Positions 30,713 to 39,804 of a DNA stretch of 64,000 bases are shown piece by piece. How positions within the stretch are numbered: position 1 is the first letter of the stretch; each line of letters starts with the position of its first letter. Made by a program: the position numbers and the translations under genes. The stretch covers positions 618,043 through 682,042 of the forward strand of contig NZ_JADKYZ010000003.1 of NCBI RefSeq assembly GCF_015354245.1, read 5' to 3'. The stretch comes from Diaphorobacter caeni (GTDB lineage: Bacteria > Pseudomonadota > Gammaproteobacteria > Burkholderiales > Burkholderiaceae_C). A model generated the notes under the pieces. It worked only from the letters and a program-made list of their open reading frames with translations, did no database searches and was not told the DNA's origin.

Positions 30713-30998
30713 GGAGCCGCAACTATACGCGAGGATGGCGTTATAAAAAATCACGCCATTAACATCGAGTGACATAAGCCCAACGCTCCTGTTCTGCTGG
30801 CTCAGATGTGTGTACGCTTGACTGCGAACTTGGTCACGAGGGCCTTCTGAAGTCGCGCTCAGCGAACGTTCGTGCGACCCGATGGTGGAACCTTGTGGAG
30901 GGACCCTAGAATGCACTCCACAAAATGACACACTAGGTGCAATTGGAGGTCCGTAGGACCAGAAACGCCATGTCGTAACAAGTACCGATGGAGGATGT
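30713..30998. promoter_or_regulatory. divergent promoter region of the methyltransferase/ATPase module
   Basis: 286 bases between two divergent starts, so both promoters must lie here. AT-rich blocks occur at about 30740-30765 (ttataaaaaatcacg). No confident -35/-10 pair or operator was identified. Confidence 0.4.
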
Positions 30999-33026
30999 GT
31001 GAGGACAAAGATCACGTTGCCGGTGATACGCCGGCTGGGTATCCGCAACTATTCGCTTTATCCCGGCGCCAACGGCCAAGGGCTCGACCTCGAGTTCCCT
31101 GCGGGCGTGACGGTGCTCGCGGGCATAAATGGGGTTGGCAAAACGACCTTGTTAAATCTGCTCATGCGGATGCTGCTGGGTCCCACCGAGCGCGGCAAGG
31201 GTGATCGCGATCTCGGCAGAGTCAGCCAGCGGGAGTTGGTAGTCGATCGCAACTTCTCCTTCTTCGCGGACCGCGTACCTGAAAAGCTTGACGACAACGC
31301 GACGGCCACGCTTGAATACTTAATCGGCGAGCGTGAGTACTCCGTGACACGGTACTTGAAGACAATGGCACTGAAGTCCCTCAAGCTCCGCGATCGAACG
31401 ATTTCATCCATCACATCGGAGATCGACTTCGGCAAGGAGATGGCCAGACAAACCGGGCTGCCAACTCACTACGACTTTCACGTGGTAGTTCGGTTCCTGC
31501 AGTTCTTCACAGAGGAGCGTCAGCCGATTTTGTGGTCTGCGGCTACCCAGTACGAGTTCTTCAAAACATTGTTCCTGGATCCGACCTTGACGAAGGTGAC
31601 CGACGATGCCTTCAGGGCAATTCATCGGATCGACTCTGACTATCGCAATCGTCGCAACCAGCTCAACCTTCGAATCAAGCGGCTCGAAGAAGCCAAGGCC
31701 AAAACACCAGTGGCGGCTGATCTTGCCGTACTGCAGGCGCAGATTGCAGCAGCCAAGGTGAGCAGCGATGAAGCCGGGATTAAGTACCGTGAAGAGCAGG
31801 AGATTGTTGATGGGCTGCAGCTTCGCGCGCGTGAACTCGATAACAAGCTCAACCTGTTAGAGGGAACGCTCGCGGACCTAGAAGATGAGCTGGAGAATGC
31901 GGACGCTGCATTCGTCGCCCAGGCACTCCCATCTCTCGAAGACAAAGCGAAGTTCTTGATGGCAGGGCTAAGTTCAGGGCAAGGATGTTTCGTCTGCGGA
32001 AATCGCCATAAGGGGCAGCTTGAGACCGTCCAGAAGCAGCTCAAGGGTGGTCAGTGTTTCGTCTGTGAGCACCCGATTGCGGGCCGCGGCACAGGAGCTA
32101 AGGTGCGGCCTTTGGCCGCCGCTCAAGTGCGCTCTTTAGAGCAGCGAATCAACGGGTTGATAGCACAGACCACGCAGGCGGAATCGGAGCGCGACGAGCT
32201 GTACCGTAAGCTCTCCACAAAGCTTAAGACGCTGAGTGCCGCAGCTGCACTCAAATCTCAAACAGCGACCAACCTTGCTACGCTTCAGGCGAGGCTACCA
32301 GCCTTTGAAGACGCCTCAAGCACGCTGGAAGCCGAGCTAGCCGCGGAAGAAATTGCACTCGAAGTCCTAAGCGACGATCGCAAGAAGCTCGCCGATAGCT
32401 ATCGCGAGCAAATCAGGCGGGGTCGTGTCGAGATCGAGGGTTTCAAGGAGACGCTGCGCACAACCTTCACCAGCTATGCGGAAGCATTCCTTCAAGAGAA
32501 GGTTGATGTCAGCTTTGGCGCACAAGATAAGGTGATGATCGCTACCGGAGCGGGGCAGGTGGGAATGCCGGCCTTCTCCATTGCAATGACATCGAGTACG
32601 CACCAGGCCCCCAAAGAACGCTTACGCAGCGACAACGTCTCCGAGTCGCAGAAGGAGTTCCTAGACCTGGCGTTTCGGGTCACTCTGCTGGACATGGCTT
32701 GTGCCGATGGCTCAAAGAGCTTGGTCATCGAGACCCCGGAAGCAAGCTTGGACAGCTGGTTCATGCTTCGCGCTGCAGAGTTAATGCGGCAGTTCGCGCC
32801 GGCCGATCAACCGCCGGTGCGCAACCTGATCGCCACCTCCAACCTCAATGGTACGGACATGATCCCAGCCCTGTTGGGGCAGTTGGACAAGAACGGCAAG
32901 GTAAGACGCAAGACCAACGGCGCGAACCTAGTCGATCTGATGAAACTAACGGCAAGTTCCAATACGCTAAAAGAAGGGGCTGCGCGGGTCAAGCTGGAAC
33001 AGGAGCTCAGGAGGGTAAATGGCTAG
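30999..33026 (+). CDS. SMC/Rad50-like AAA ATPase with two CFVC zinc-hook-like motifs
   Basis: 675 residues from a GTG at 30999, with ggagga just before it. N-terminal ABC half: Walker A GINGVGKTT (42-50) after an RNYSLYPG opening. Coiled-coil arms about 205-310 and 370-500. Between them two CFVC motifs (Cys330/333 and Cys353/356) could bind one zinc, like a Rad50 hook built from one chain. C-terminal half: SESQKEFLDLAF as signature and VIETPEASLD (about 576-584) as Walker B variant. First gene of a three-gene operon; probably the motor of a DNA-sensing defence complex (inference). Confidence 0.88.
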   Translation: MRTKITLPVIRRLGIRNYSLYPGANGQGLDLEFPAGVTVLAGINGVGKTTLLNLLMRMLLGPTERGKGDRDLGRVSQRELVVDRNFSFFADRVPEKLDDNATATLEYLIGEREYSVTRYLKTMALKSLKLRDRTISSITSEIDFGKEMARQTGLPTHYDFHVVVRFLQFFTEERQPILWSAATQYEFFKTLFLDPTLTKVTDDAFRAIHRIDSDYRNRRNQLNLRIKRLEEAKAKTPVAADLAVLQAQIAAAKVSSDEAGIKYREEQEIVDGLQLRARELDNKLNLLEGTLADLEDELENADAAFVAQALPSLEDKAKFLMAGLSSGQGCFVCGNRHKGQLETVQKQLKGGQCFVCEHPIAGRGTGAKVRPLAAAQVRSLEQRINGLIAQTTQAESERDELYRKLSTKLKTLSAAAALKSQTATNLATLQARLPAFEDASSTLEAELAAEEIALEVLSDDRKKLADSYREQIRRGRVEIEGFKETLRTTFTSYAEAFLQEKVDVSFGAQDKVMIATGAGQVGMPAFSIAMTSSTHQAPKERLRSDNVSESQKEFLDLAFRVTLLDMACADGSKSLVIETPEASLDSWFMLRAAELMRQFAPADQPPVRNLIATSNLNGTDMIPALLGQLDKNGKVRRKTNGANLVDLMKLTASSNTLKEGAARVKLEQELRRVNG

Positions 33027-33714
33027 GATCTCGCAAGTCATCCCCAAAGGCGAGCGCGAGAAGCTTCAGTTCTCGCGCTGGGTGCTGCTCATCATCAATG
33101 CCGCTGAAGCTGCCGGCATCGGCCAGCTTTCACGAAAGCAGTTACATTTGCTGCTATTCCTATCGTTTGCATCCTGCCGCTTCTACGGTATTGCGCCGCT
33201 GCGTCAGCGAGCTCGGCGCACTGAACAAGGGCCGTACTACCGAGCCGCCCACATCGCGCTCGGAGGGTTGGTTTTGTCGGGGCTGGTGGAGGCCTCGGAA
33301 TTCTCGTCACACAGCTCTCCTGAGCACCTTCAATTCGAAGGCCACTTCGGCGCAACCGTGCCAGGGCTGGAGGTCGGTCGCATCCTTCGCAGCACGCACA
33401 GAGGCGAGGCGCTGTACGCATTCCTGTTGGACCTCTGCTTGGGCGTGGTTGAGGGTGCGTGGCACGATGATCGAGCGCATGAGCGCAGTGAACGCCAGGG
33501 CCTAGATCGGGCGTTTGAGCAGGACCTGACTTACCGGGCAGCGCTCAAGCGGCCGGGCAAAGCGCTGTTCGTCGAAGAGAATCCTGACGACCAAGCAACG
33601 CCTACCGTGGCAGGGCTTCGCAAAATCCGTCAGTTCTTAGACACCAAAATTTCGGCCAACCGGCGCGACGTGTTGACGGTCTATCAGCGGCTGCTCATGA
33701 AAAAGGCGGCGTGA
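33019..33714 (+). CDS. small middle component of the ATPase-nuclease module, function unknown
   Basis: 231 residues. Starts inside the end of the ATPase gene (8-base overlap) with a strong caggagg ribosome site, so translation is coupled. Mostly helical; SRKQLHLLLFLSFASCRFYG and RAAHIALGGLVLSGLVEASE could form a winged-helix-like fold. The position between an ABC ATPase and a nuclease matches the 'middle component' of ABC-three-component conflict systems; this is inferred from arrangement, not from a sequence match. Ends KKAA. Confidence 0.7.
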   Translation: MARISQVIPKGEREKLQFSRWVLLIINAAEAAGIGQLSRKQLHLLLFLSFASCRFYGIAPLRQRARRTEQGPYYRAAHIALGGLVLSGLVEASEFSSHSSPEHLQFEGHFGATVPGLEVGRILRSTHRGEALYAFLLDLCLGVVEGAWHDDRAHERSERQGLDRAFEQDLTYRAALKRPGKALFVEENPDDQATPTVAGLRKIRQFLDTKISANRRDVLTVYQRLLMKKAA

Positions 33715-33715
33715 T

Positions 33716-34834
33716 ATGGTCAATCAACAGCTCATCAACCCTCAAGATGTGGCCGACGCGGTGTCTGACCTGTCCCTGGTCTCAGGCACGCCGCAGGAAC
33801 GATTCTTCCAATCGCTAGTGGATTATTTCATCCAGTGGTCTGCAGCCAACGCCCCATCCATCATCGCAGGCCAGGTAAAAAATAGCCAGGCCCTGCTGGT
33901 CATCTATTCGGAATCTCCGAGGCTTGAGCCTAGGCTTCCTGCCGAGCTGTGCAAAAACCCGGAGGACGTGTTCCCCAGCCTGTACACGCTCGACGATGGT
34001 GTCGCTGTGGCCAACGTGAGCTTGGCGGAGGTCTATCAGCACGTGCCCAGTTTCTCGAAGGGGGCGAGCGATGCAATGAAGTTCATACGCAGCCACCTGA
34101 GTGCGGATCAGACGTTTGCTTTGCTGATGATGGGTCAGAACAGAGTGCTCGTACACGATCAAGGCGTGCCAATCGATGAGTGGATAAAGGTGCCCAGAGA
34201 GATCAAGGTCCAACTGATCGATGGATCAGCAATCACCCCAGAATTGATTGAGCAGCAGCTAGACGAGTTCCACAGCGAAGCAATGGCGACACATCGCGGC
34301 ACCATTGCAAGGCTCATGTGGAAAATCGAAGAAGAGCCGACGCTGTCGATACTTGGTGAGAGGCCAGAGCTGCATGTGCAGTCGGGGCTAGTCACCTACT
34401 TTCGTGGGCTCTATCGGCAGAAGGTGGCCAACATAGACGAGGAAATTTCGCTCACCGAGGGACGTGTCGATGTGCGAGTCTGCCGCTTCGACAAATTCAA
34501 AGAACGGTTCTTCACCATGATTGAGCTAAAGGTGCTCGACCCTCGCAGCAGCGATACCAAAAACCTAGATTGGGCGCGCAAAGGCATCCAGCAAGCACAT
34601 GACTACAAGAAGACCGTGCAGACGGACTCCGCGTTTGCCTGCATCTTCGACGCCCGACGCGATCAGTCCGTCCTGATGCCCGACTTGCAGACCGACGCCG
34701 ACGAAAAAGGTGTGGTTCTGAAACTGCATTCGATGGCCGTCCCTCCGCCGAGAAAGGCAAAGAAGGCCAAGCCTGCTCCATCCAACGCGACGCCCAAGCG
34801 CGCCAAGACCGCTAAGGCACCAAAAAAAGTGTAG
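33716..34834 (+). CDS. PD-(D/E)XK nuclease-like protein of the ATPase module
   Basis: 372 residues, starting one base after the previous stop. The nuclease pattern is in the second half: TEGRVDV with Asp252, then a beta strand, then IELKVLD with Glu270 and Lys272 (D-x17-E-x-K). A helix with QQAHDYKK (as in many such nucleases) follows. The first 200 residues are unassigned. The C-terminus is a lysine/alanine/proline-rich tail, probably DNA-binding. Likely the DNA-cutting effector of the module. Activity is inferred from motif only. Confidence 0.75.
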   Translation: MVNQQLINPQDVADAVSDLSLVSGTPQERFFQSLVDYFIQWSAANAPSIIAGQVKNSQALLVIYSESPRLEPRLPAELCKNPEDVFPSLYTLDDGVAVANVSLAEVYQHVPSFSKGASDAMKFIRSHLSADQTFALLMMGQNRVLVHDQGVPIDEWIKVPREIKVQLIDGSAITPELIEQQLDEFHSEAMATHRGTIARLMWKIEEEPTLSILGERPELHVQSGLVTYFRGLYRQKVANIDEEISLTEGRVDVRVCRFDKFKERFFTMIELKVLDPRSSDTKNLDWARKGIQQAHDYKKTVQTDSAFACIFDARRDQSVLMPDLQTDADEKGVVLKLHSMAVPPPRKAKKAKPAPSNATPKRAKTAKAPKKV

Positions 34835-35749
34835 TTCTTAGCTTTGTTGAAAATCACGGCAATGGAGCCAGAAATGACAGGCAAATGCGCAGTACACGCG
34901 AGAATGCAAGCAGGAGGCTGTACGGCAGATGCGGTAGCGGTCATTCAATGGCGAAAGTGGCCAAGGTGCAGGACATCCCCAAGACAAGCTTAGGCAACAG
35001 CGTGCGCTTGGAAACAAGGACAGACAACCGTTTTAAACGGCTAGTGGAAGGCCAATAAATCAACCGGCAGGATCTTCAAACAGGTCTTCCTCGTTGGAGT
35101 ACTCATATCCACTCGCCACAGTAGCGAAATTGGAGACTCGACGACCTCACGCACCATTGCCTAGACATCAAACGACTGCTTGGCGCCAAACGATGTATGT
35201 AGGTTCGATGACGACCGCCGACCGCAATCGGTGCAAAAAACGACGTCAGCTTGGAGAAAGACAGTTTAGGCTCGCCTCCGTTTTTGTCTGTTCGGATGGT
35301 TTTGCTCGGTCCTAGCTGTCGATGTCTTTAGAGCGCGTATTGCGGCGCAGCAGGAGGATGCTCGACCTCTATACCTCTCAACCACTTCACATCAAGCCGA
35401 GCATTGGCGCAAGGGCGAGCAGTGTTCTGGTTATCGGTTGAGACAATTAAATTGCAAATCCGTGCCAAATAGCGTGCAACCGTACACATTTTGGCCGTTT
35501 TGCCCCCTCTAGCGGCTCATTCCGACTCAAACCGTCCGGTCACGCCAAAACCACCTGTCCACCGCTGAGACCCGCATAAACACTAGGCCCGCGTGGAGTT
35601 ACACACACCCAGAGGTAGTGCCAATACGAGTAGTCCCCCATTGCCGCGCGCTTTGGCGCTCACCAAGATACGCCAATGTGAGTTCACGGCCACGAGCTGT
35701 GATTCTTCGCGCAGCACTTGCGGCTCGCAAAAAAGTACCGTCCGTCCAG
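34835..35749. other. long gap; probable right border of the accessory region
   Basis: 915 bases with no supported gene; GC content is lower than in the flanking chromosome. A 36-codon frame at 34948-35058 is the only tidy one and is too short to support. Near 35458-35486 lies ccgtgccaaat...ccgtaca, whose reverse complement starts TGTAC and contains TTTGGCACGG, echoing the sequence at 21863-21880 on the left side. No target duplication was found. Confidence 0.4.
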
Positions 35750-36403
35750 TCACCTCTTGGCGATGCGGCGTAGCGCGGCGATGTCGAGCAGCTCGATGGT
35801 TCCATAACGCAGCTGAATCAACCGCTGCTGCGACCATGCTTGCAATTGGCGGTTGACGGTCTGGCGTGCGCTGCCCAACTGGGCGGCAAGCATCTCCTGC
35901 GAAATGCGCAATGCGCCCTGCTCCTCTCCGCCCATTGCTGAAAGCGACAGCAACCGCGAGGCAAGCCGCACATTGAAGGGGTGCAGGCTCGCGTCCTCAA
36001 TCCACGCGACAGCAGCGCGGAATCGACTGCACGAAAGGCGCATCACCGCCAGCATGGCGGCGGGGTCAGAATTCACTATCTGCCAAAAATCCTGAGCAGC
36101 GAGAACCGCCACCTCCGACGGCTCCACGGCTTCCGCATAGAAGGCTCTGGCGCCTTCGTCCAACAGCGGAATCTCGCCAAACCAGTGACCCGGAGGCAAA
36201 AAACTGGCAAAGAATTGCCGCCCCTCCTCCGACAGAATGGACACCTGCAACCGTCCGGTCAGCACCACAAACATGGCCCTGGGTGCAGAGCCCAGTCCAA
36301 ACAGCTGTTCGCCTTTCGAGAGCAGTCGGCGAGAAGACGCTGCCAAAAATTGGCGCGCCACGTTTGCAGGCAGATTGCCCATGGGCTCGGGATAGGTGGT
36401 CAT
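35750..36403 (-). CDS. Crp/Fnr-family transcriptional regulator
   Basis: 217 residues. N-terminal cyclic-nucleotide-binding-type barrel (GLGSAPRAMFVVLTGRLQVS, PPGHWFGEIPLLDEG) and C-terminal winged helix with ISQEMLAAQLGSARQTVNRQLQAW. No cysteine cluster typical of Fnr. Ligand unknown. Divergent from the membrane-protein gene at 36485; about 80 bases separate them. Confidence 0.9.
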   Translation of the reverse strand: MTTYPEPMGNLPANVARQFLAASSRRLLSKGEQLFGLGSAPRAMFVVLTGRLQVSILSEEGRQFFASFLPPGHWFGEIPLLDEGARAFYAEAVEPSEVAVLAAQDFWQIVNSDPAAMLAVMRLSCSRFRAAVAWIEDASLHPFNVRLASRLLSLSAMGGEEQGALRISQEMLAAQLGSARQTVNRQLQAWSQQRLIQLRYGTIELLDIAALRRIAKR

Positions 36404-36484
36404 GCGCCAAACGCCATAAAGTGACAGTCTCGAATCTTAATGAAGTCCAAGATTCGGGAATCGCCTCACTCATTCGATGCTTTC

Positions 36485-37174
36485 ATGTACGTTGGACACT
36501 TCGCCATTGGCTTGGCACTCAAGGCCAAATTCCCCAAGATCCCCTCATTGCCCCTGCTGATGGGCGTGGGCTTTCTGGACGTTCTGGACGGTCTTTTCAT
36601 CGTCGCGGGCTTCAACACCGTCACGCCGAACCTGCGGGCGGGTCCCTATCTTTTCTTTGACCTTACCTTCATCGACTGGGACCATTCGCTGCTGGCGGCG
36701 CTGTTCTGGTCTGCGGTCTGGGGCGCGCTGTTCATCAAGGACAAACGTGTTGCCGCCTTGGCGTTTGTCGCAGCTTTCTCCCACTTCGTTGCGGACCGGC
36801 CCATGCACAACAATGACCTGGCTCTGTTTCCCTATGCACAACAGCACTTTGGTCTGGGTGCATGGGGAAAACTGGGCACGCTTTCGTGGGTGCTGGAAGG
36901 TCTGTTCGCCGCAGCGCTGATGGCCTATGCGTATCGCACGACTCTGCGCCGTGGAGTCAACTGGGGATGGACGCTCGCCGTCATGTTGGTTCTTTTCTTC
37001 AACCTCTCCCCGTGGCTGTCGCCCATGAAGCACATCGCCACGCTCGGTGAGCCCACAATCCACCTACTGCATGGCGTGATGGTCACGGCTGGTTTCGTCC
37101 TTCCCGGTCTGCTGTTGACCTGGATAGTCAATCGTGCGGAATCTCGCGCGCGACTGCAGCACTCCAGCCAGTGA
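36485..37174 (+). CDS. YdjM/DUF457-like integral membrane protein (metal-dependent hydrolase type)
   Basis: 229 residues from the ATG at 36485 (MYVGHFAIGLALKAKFP), the usual opening of this family; the frame extends upstream to 36440 without ribosome site. Several membrane segments, with IDWDHSLLAALFW and AFSHFVADRPMHNND carrying the conserved Asp/His residues. Often labelled metal-dependent hydrolase, but function is not established. May be controlled by the divergent Crp-type gene. Confidence 0.8.
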   Translation: MYVGHFAIGLALKAKFPKIPSLPLLMGVGFLDVLDGLFIVAGFNTVTPNLRAGPYLFFDLTFIDWDHSLLAALFWSAVWGALFIKDKRVAALAFVAAFSHFVADRPMHNNDLALFPYAQQHFGLGAWGKLGTLSWVLEGLFAAALMAYAYRTTLRRGVNWGWTLAVMLVLFFNLSPWLSPMKHIATLGEPTIHLLHGVMVTAGFVLPGLLLTWIVNRAESRARLQHSSQ

Positions 37175-37299
37175 CGGTCCGGGGCCGGCAGGAGACATCG
37201 CAGCCCTTTCACCGGCTCCGAGGGCGGCAAGCGCCTCCATCGCCGCTCCCTTGAAAATGACCCGATCGAGTCGACGGGCGGCGATGTGGACTCCCATCC

Positions 37300-37734
37300 T
37301 CAGCGATGCACCCCGGTCACCCTTCCGCGCTCCGTGTCAACATACCGCGCGGGCGCACCCTCCGGAAAAACGAACTGCTTCGCCGGTCCGTTCGCGTTGC
37401 TGTATTCGTCCACCCGAAGCAACTGCCAGCGTCTGGCAAGCAGCGAGCAGTTCATGAACTGGCTCTCCGACATGCCGATGTAGGGATGAACGAGAAAATC
37501 GCTGCCGCATTGCTTTTGCAACTTTTCCAGCGGTTGCCGCAGCTCCATGGGCGCGGGCGGGACGCCATCCGTCTGCTTCTGCATTCTGGTCTGTGCCTCC
37601 AGCGAGCGGATCTGTGCCTCCCAGGATCGAGCCAGGTCTTCGCCGCTCACTTCCGAGCTGGCGGGTGCACCAGCCAGCACGCCCAGAAGCATCCAAACGG
37701 ACTTGATCAGCACAGGTTGACTCCTTGCAAACAT
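37300..37734 (-). CDS. hypothetical exported protein
   Basis: 144 residues from the ATG at 37734 (MFARSQPVLIKSVWMLLGVLAG), with a signal-peptide-like start probably cleaved near the APASS segment. The purine stretch aaggag lies inside the first codons, not before them, so the start is not certain. The mature part has a short helix (RSWEAQIRSLEAQTRMQ) and two cysteines (KQCGSDF, MNCSLLARR) that could form a disulphide. Family not recognised. Single gene. Confidence 0.6.
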   Translation of the reverse strand: MFARSQPVLIKSVWMLLGVLAGAPASSEVSGEDLARSWEAQIRSLEAQTRMQKQTDGVPPAPMELRQPLEKLQKQCGSDFLVHPYIGMSESQFMNCSLLARRWQLLRVDEYSNANGPAKQFVFPEGAPARYVDTERGRVTGVHR

Positions 37735-38015
37735 TGCACCGACTCGCCTATCAGGCTCGGCTCGGCTCGGCGCTGCGCGCGTCAGCGCGGACGTCTCGGC
37801 ACTCCATTGGTTTTCACAATGTATACCCAAGCTCTACTGGATTTCAAAAAATTCAAAACATAATCTATCAACCACACCAACGGGCGCCGGAGTCGTATTC
37901 TGGCGAACTCCTCCGTACCTGACACGGGCCGCGGATCAGCGTGGAGACACGCCGAAGCCGAAGCAGGAACCGGAGCCGCGCGCCCCGCACATTCACTGAC
38001 CGAGAAGGAGTCATC

Positions 38016-39056
38016 ATGACTGGATTGATCTTGAAGGCCGAACGACTGTCCCGCCCGTTCATGGGGGTGGATCCGTTTCTGTTCTGTGCCTATCACGTGG
38101 ACCACTATCCGCACAGTGACGGGCATCTGGGAATCGATCCGCAGCGGCTCGCGGACCGCCCCCTTGGCAATGACTTCAGCAATCTGCACGGCTACAGCAT
38201 GTACTACGGCAACTCGGTGCCGGGCTTTCCGATGCATCCGCACCGGGGGTTCGAGACCGTGACCATCGTGCGCAGCGGCTTCGTGGACCATGCCGATTCG
38301 ATGGGCGCACGCGGGCGCTACGGCATGGGCGACGTGCAATGGCTGACGACTGGCGCGGGCGTGCAGCATGCGGAGATGTTCTCGCTGCTCGACGACCAGC
38401 GTGACAACCCACTGGAGCTGTTCCAGATCTGGCTGAACCTGCCCGCACGCAGCAAGTTCGCGCAGCCCGCCTACAAGATGCTCTGGTCCGAGGAGATTCC
38501 GTTCTACCGCCACCAAGGCGCCGAGGTGATGATCGTCGCGGGCGCCTATGCGCCGGTGGACGGCAGTGCGCCACTGGTGCCCAAGACCCCGCCACCCGAC
38601 AGCTGGGGCGCGCAGCCCGAGGCCGATCTGGTGATCTGGCTGTTGCGGCTGGAGCCCGGCGCCCACATCGAGCTGCCCGCCGCTCGGCTGCCGGGCAATC
38701 TGCGCACGCTCTATGTGTATGACGGCGATGGCCTGCAGGTCGGTGACGAGGCCGTGGGCGGGCAGATCGTCGTCAACGTGGATGCCGCGCAGCAACTGCC
38801 GCTGCGCAACGCCGGAAGCCAGCGCGTGCAGATCCTGCTGATGCAGGGCATGCCGCTCAACGAGCCCGTCGCTGCGGGCGGCCCCTTCGTGATGAACACC
38901 GAGGCGGAGCTGCATCAGGCGCGCGTGGACTACGGCCGCACGCATTTCGGCGGCTGGCCCTGGGACAGCCGCGCGCCCACCTTCGGCAACAGCCCCCAGC
39001 GCTTCGCGCAATACGCGGGCAGCCCGGAACTGGACTACCCGCCAGCGGCCAAATAA
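38016..39056 (+). CDS. pirin-family protein
   Basis: 346 residues from the ATG at 38016 (MTGLILKAERLSRPFMG), preceded by gaaggag. Double-cupin pirin fold: the metal-binding N-terminal motif FPMHPHRGFETVTIV with following TGAGVQHAEM is clear, and IWLNLPARSKFAQPAYK is the typical linker. Bacterial pirins act as quercetinases or redox-responsive regulators; the role here is open. Converges with the peroxiredoxin gene (13 bases between stops). Confidence 0.92.
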   Translation: MTGLILKAERLSRPFMGVDPFLFCAYHVDHYPHSDGHLGIDPQRLADRPLGNDFSNLHGYSMYYGNSVPGFPMHPHRGFETVTIVRSGFVDHADSMGARGRYGMGDVQWLTTGAGVQHAEMFSLLDDQRDNPLELFQIWLNLPARSKFAQPAYKMLWSEEIPFYRHQGAEVMIVAGAYAPVDGSAPLVPKTPPPDSWGAQPEADLVIWLLRLEPGAHIELPAARLPGNLRTLYVYDGDGLQVGDEAVGGQIVVNVDAAQQLPLRNAGSQRVQILLMQGMPLNEPVAAGGPFVMNTEAELHQARVDYGRTHFGGWPWDSRAPTFGNSPQRFAQYAGSPELDYPPAAK

Positions 39057-39069
39057 GACTCGGCGCTTT

Positions 39070-39639
39070 CTACCGAGCCTTGCCGCCCAGCGTCTTCACG
39101 GCGGCCAGCGTCTTCTCGACATGCGCGGTCGGGTCGCTGCCCTCGTGGGTGAAGACGACCTTGCCGTCCTGACCGATCACGTAGGAAATGCGATCCGCCA
39201 TGTTCGGCCGCGCCGCATGCGTGGCGTCGTAGGCGCGGATGGTCTTGGCATCGGGGTCGGATGCAACCGCGAACTGGTCTCGGCAGGCCTCGGTCGAGAA
39301 TTTCTTGAGCGTGTCGATGTCGTCGTGCGAGATCCCCACCACGGTCGCTCCCAACTGATTGAACTGCGGCGTGGCTTCGGCGAATGCATGCGCCTCGAGC
39401 GTGCAGCCCTGCGTGAAGGCCTTGGGGAAGAAGTACAGCACGACCGGGCCCTTCTTGAGCGCGGCGCTGATGTCAAAGTTGAAGGACTTGCCCGCGAGCG
39501 CGGCGGGCGTGGTGAACGCGGGCGCGGCATCGCCAGGCTTGAGCGCGGCATGGGCGTGCATCGAGAGCGCGCCAAGGACCAGCACACTGGCCGAGAGGGT
39601 TCGACGAATGCAGCTAAATGTGGACATGGGCGTAGGCAT
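39070..39639 (-). CDS. exported peroxiredoxin (AhpC/TSA-BCP type)
   Basis: 189 residues. Signal peptide (SASVLVLGALSMHAHA) then thioredoxin-like fold: LKPGDAAPAFTTP, VVLYFFPKAFTQGCTLEAHAF with the cysteine at the peroxidatic position (T-x-x-C), and VVGISHDD. Probably reduces peroxides in the periplasm. The ATG at 39639 has ggag at good spacing; 39627 is the alternative. Confidence 0.9.
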   Translation of the reverse strand: MPTPMSTFSCIRRTLSASVLVLGALSMHAHAALKPGDAAPAFTTPAALAGKSFNFDISAALKKGPVVLYFFPKAFTQGCTLEAHAFAEATPQFNQLGATVVGISHDDIDTLKKFSTEACRDQFAVASDPDAKTIRAYDATHAARPNMADRISYVIGQDGKVVFTHEGSDPTAHVEKTLAAVKTLGGKAR

Positions 39640-39804
39640 AGGTCTGGACTCCAGGTCTTCGGATGGGCAAGGAATGCCCGACGTGGCAAACGGGCACCGA
39701 TGAGCTCAATTTACCTGACATCGCCACGCGCTGCAGCAGCGGATTCCATGGCCCTCAGCGGGAGTTGCGCATCACGCATTTTTGAACGCCCAAGATGCCC
39801 TGAT

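Noticed and set aside
34948..35058. 36-codon frame MAKVAKVQDIPKTSLGNS...
   Set aside because: Neat but too short and without recognisable family; could be a gene remnant at the border of the accessory region.
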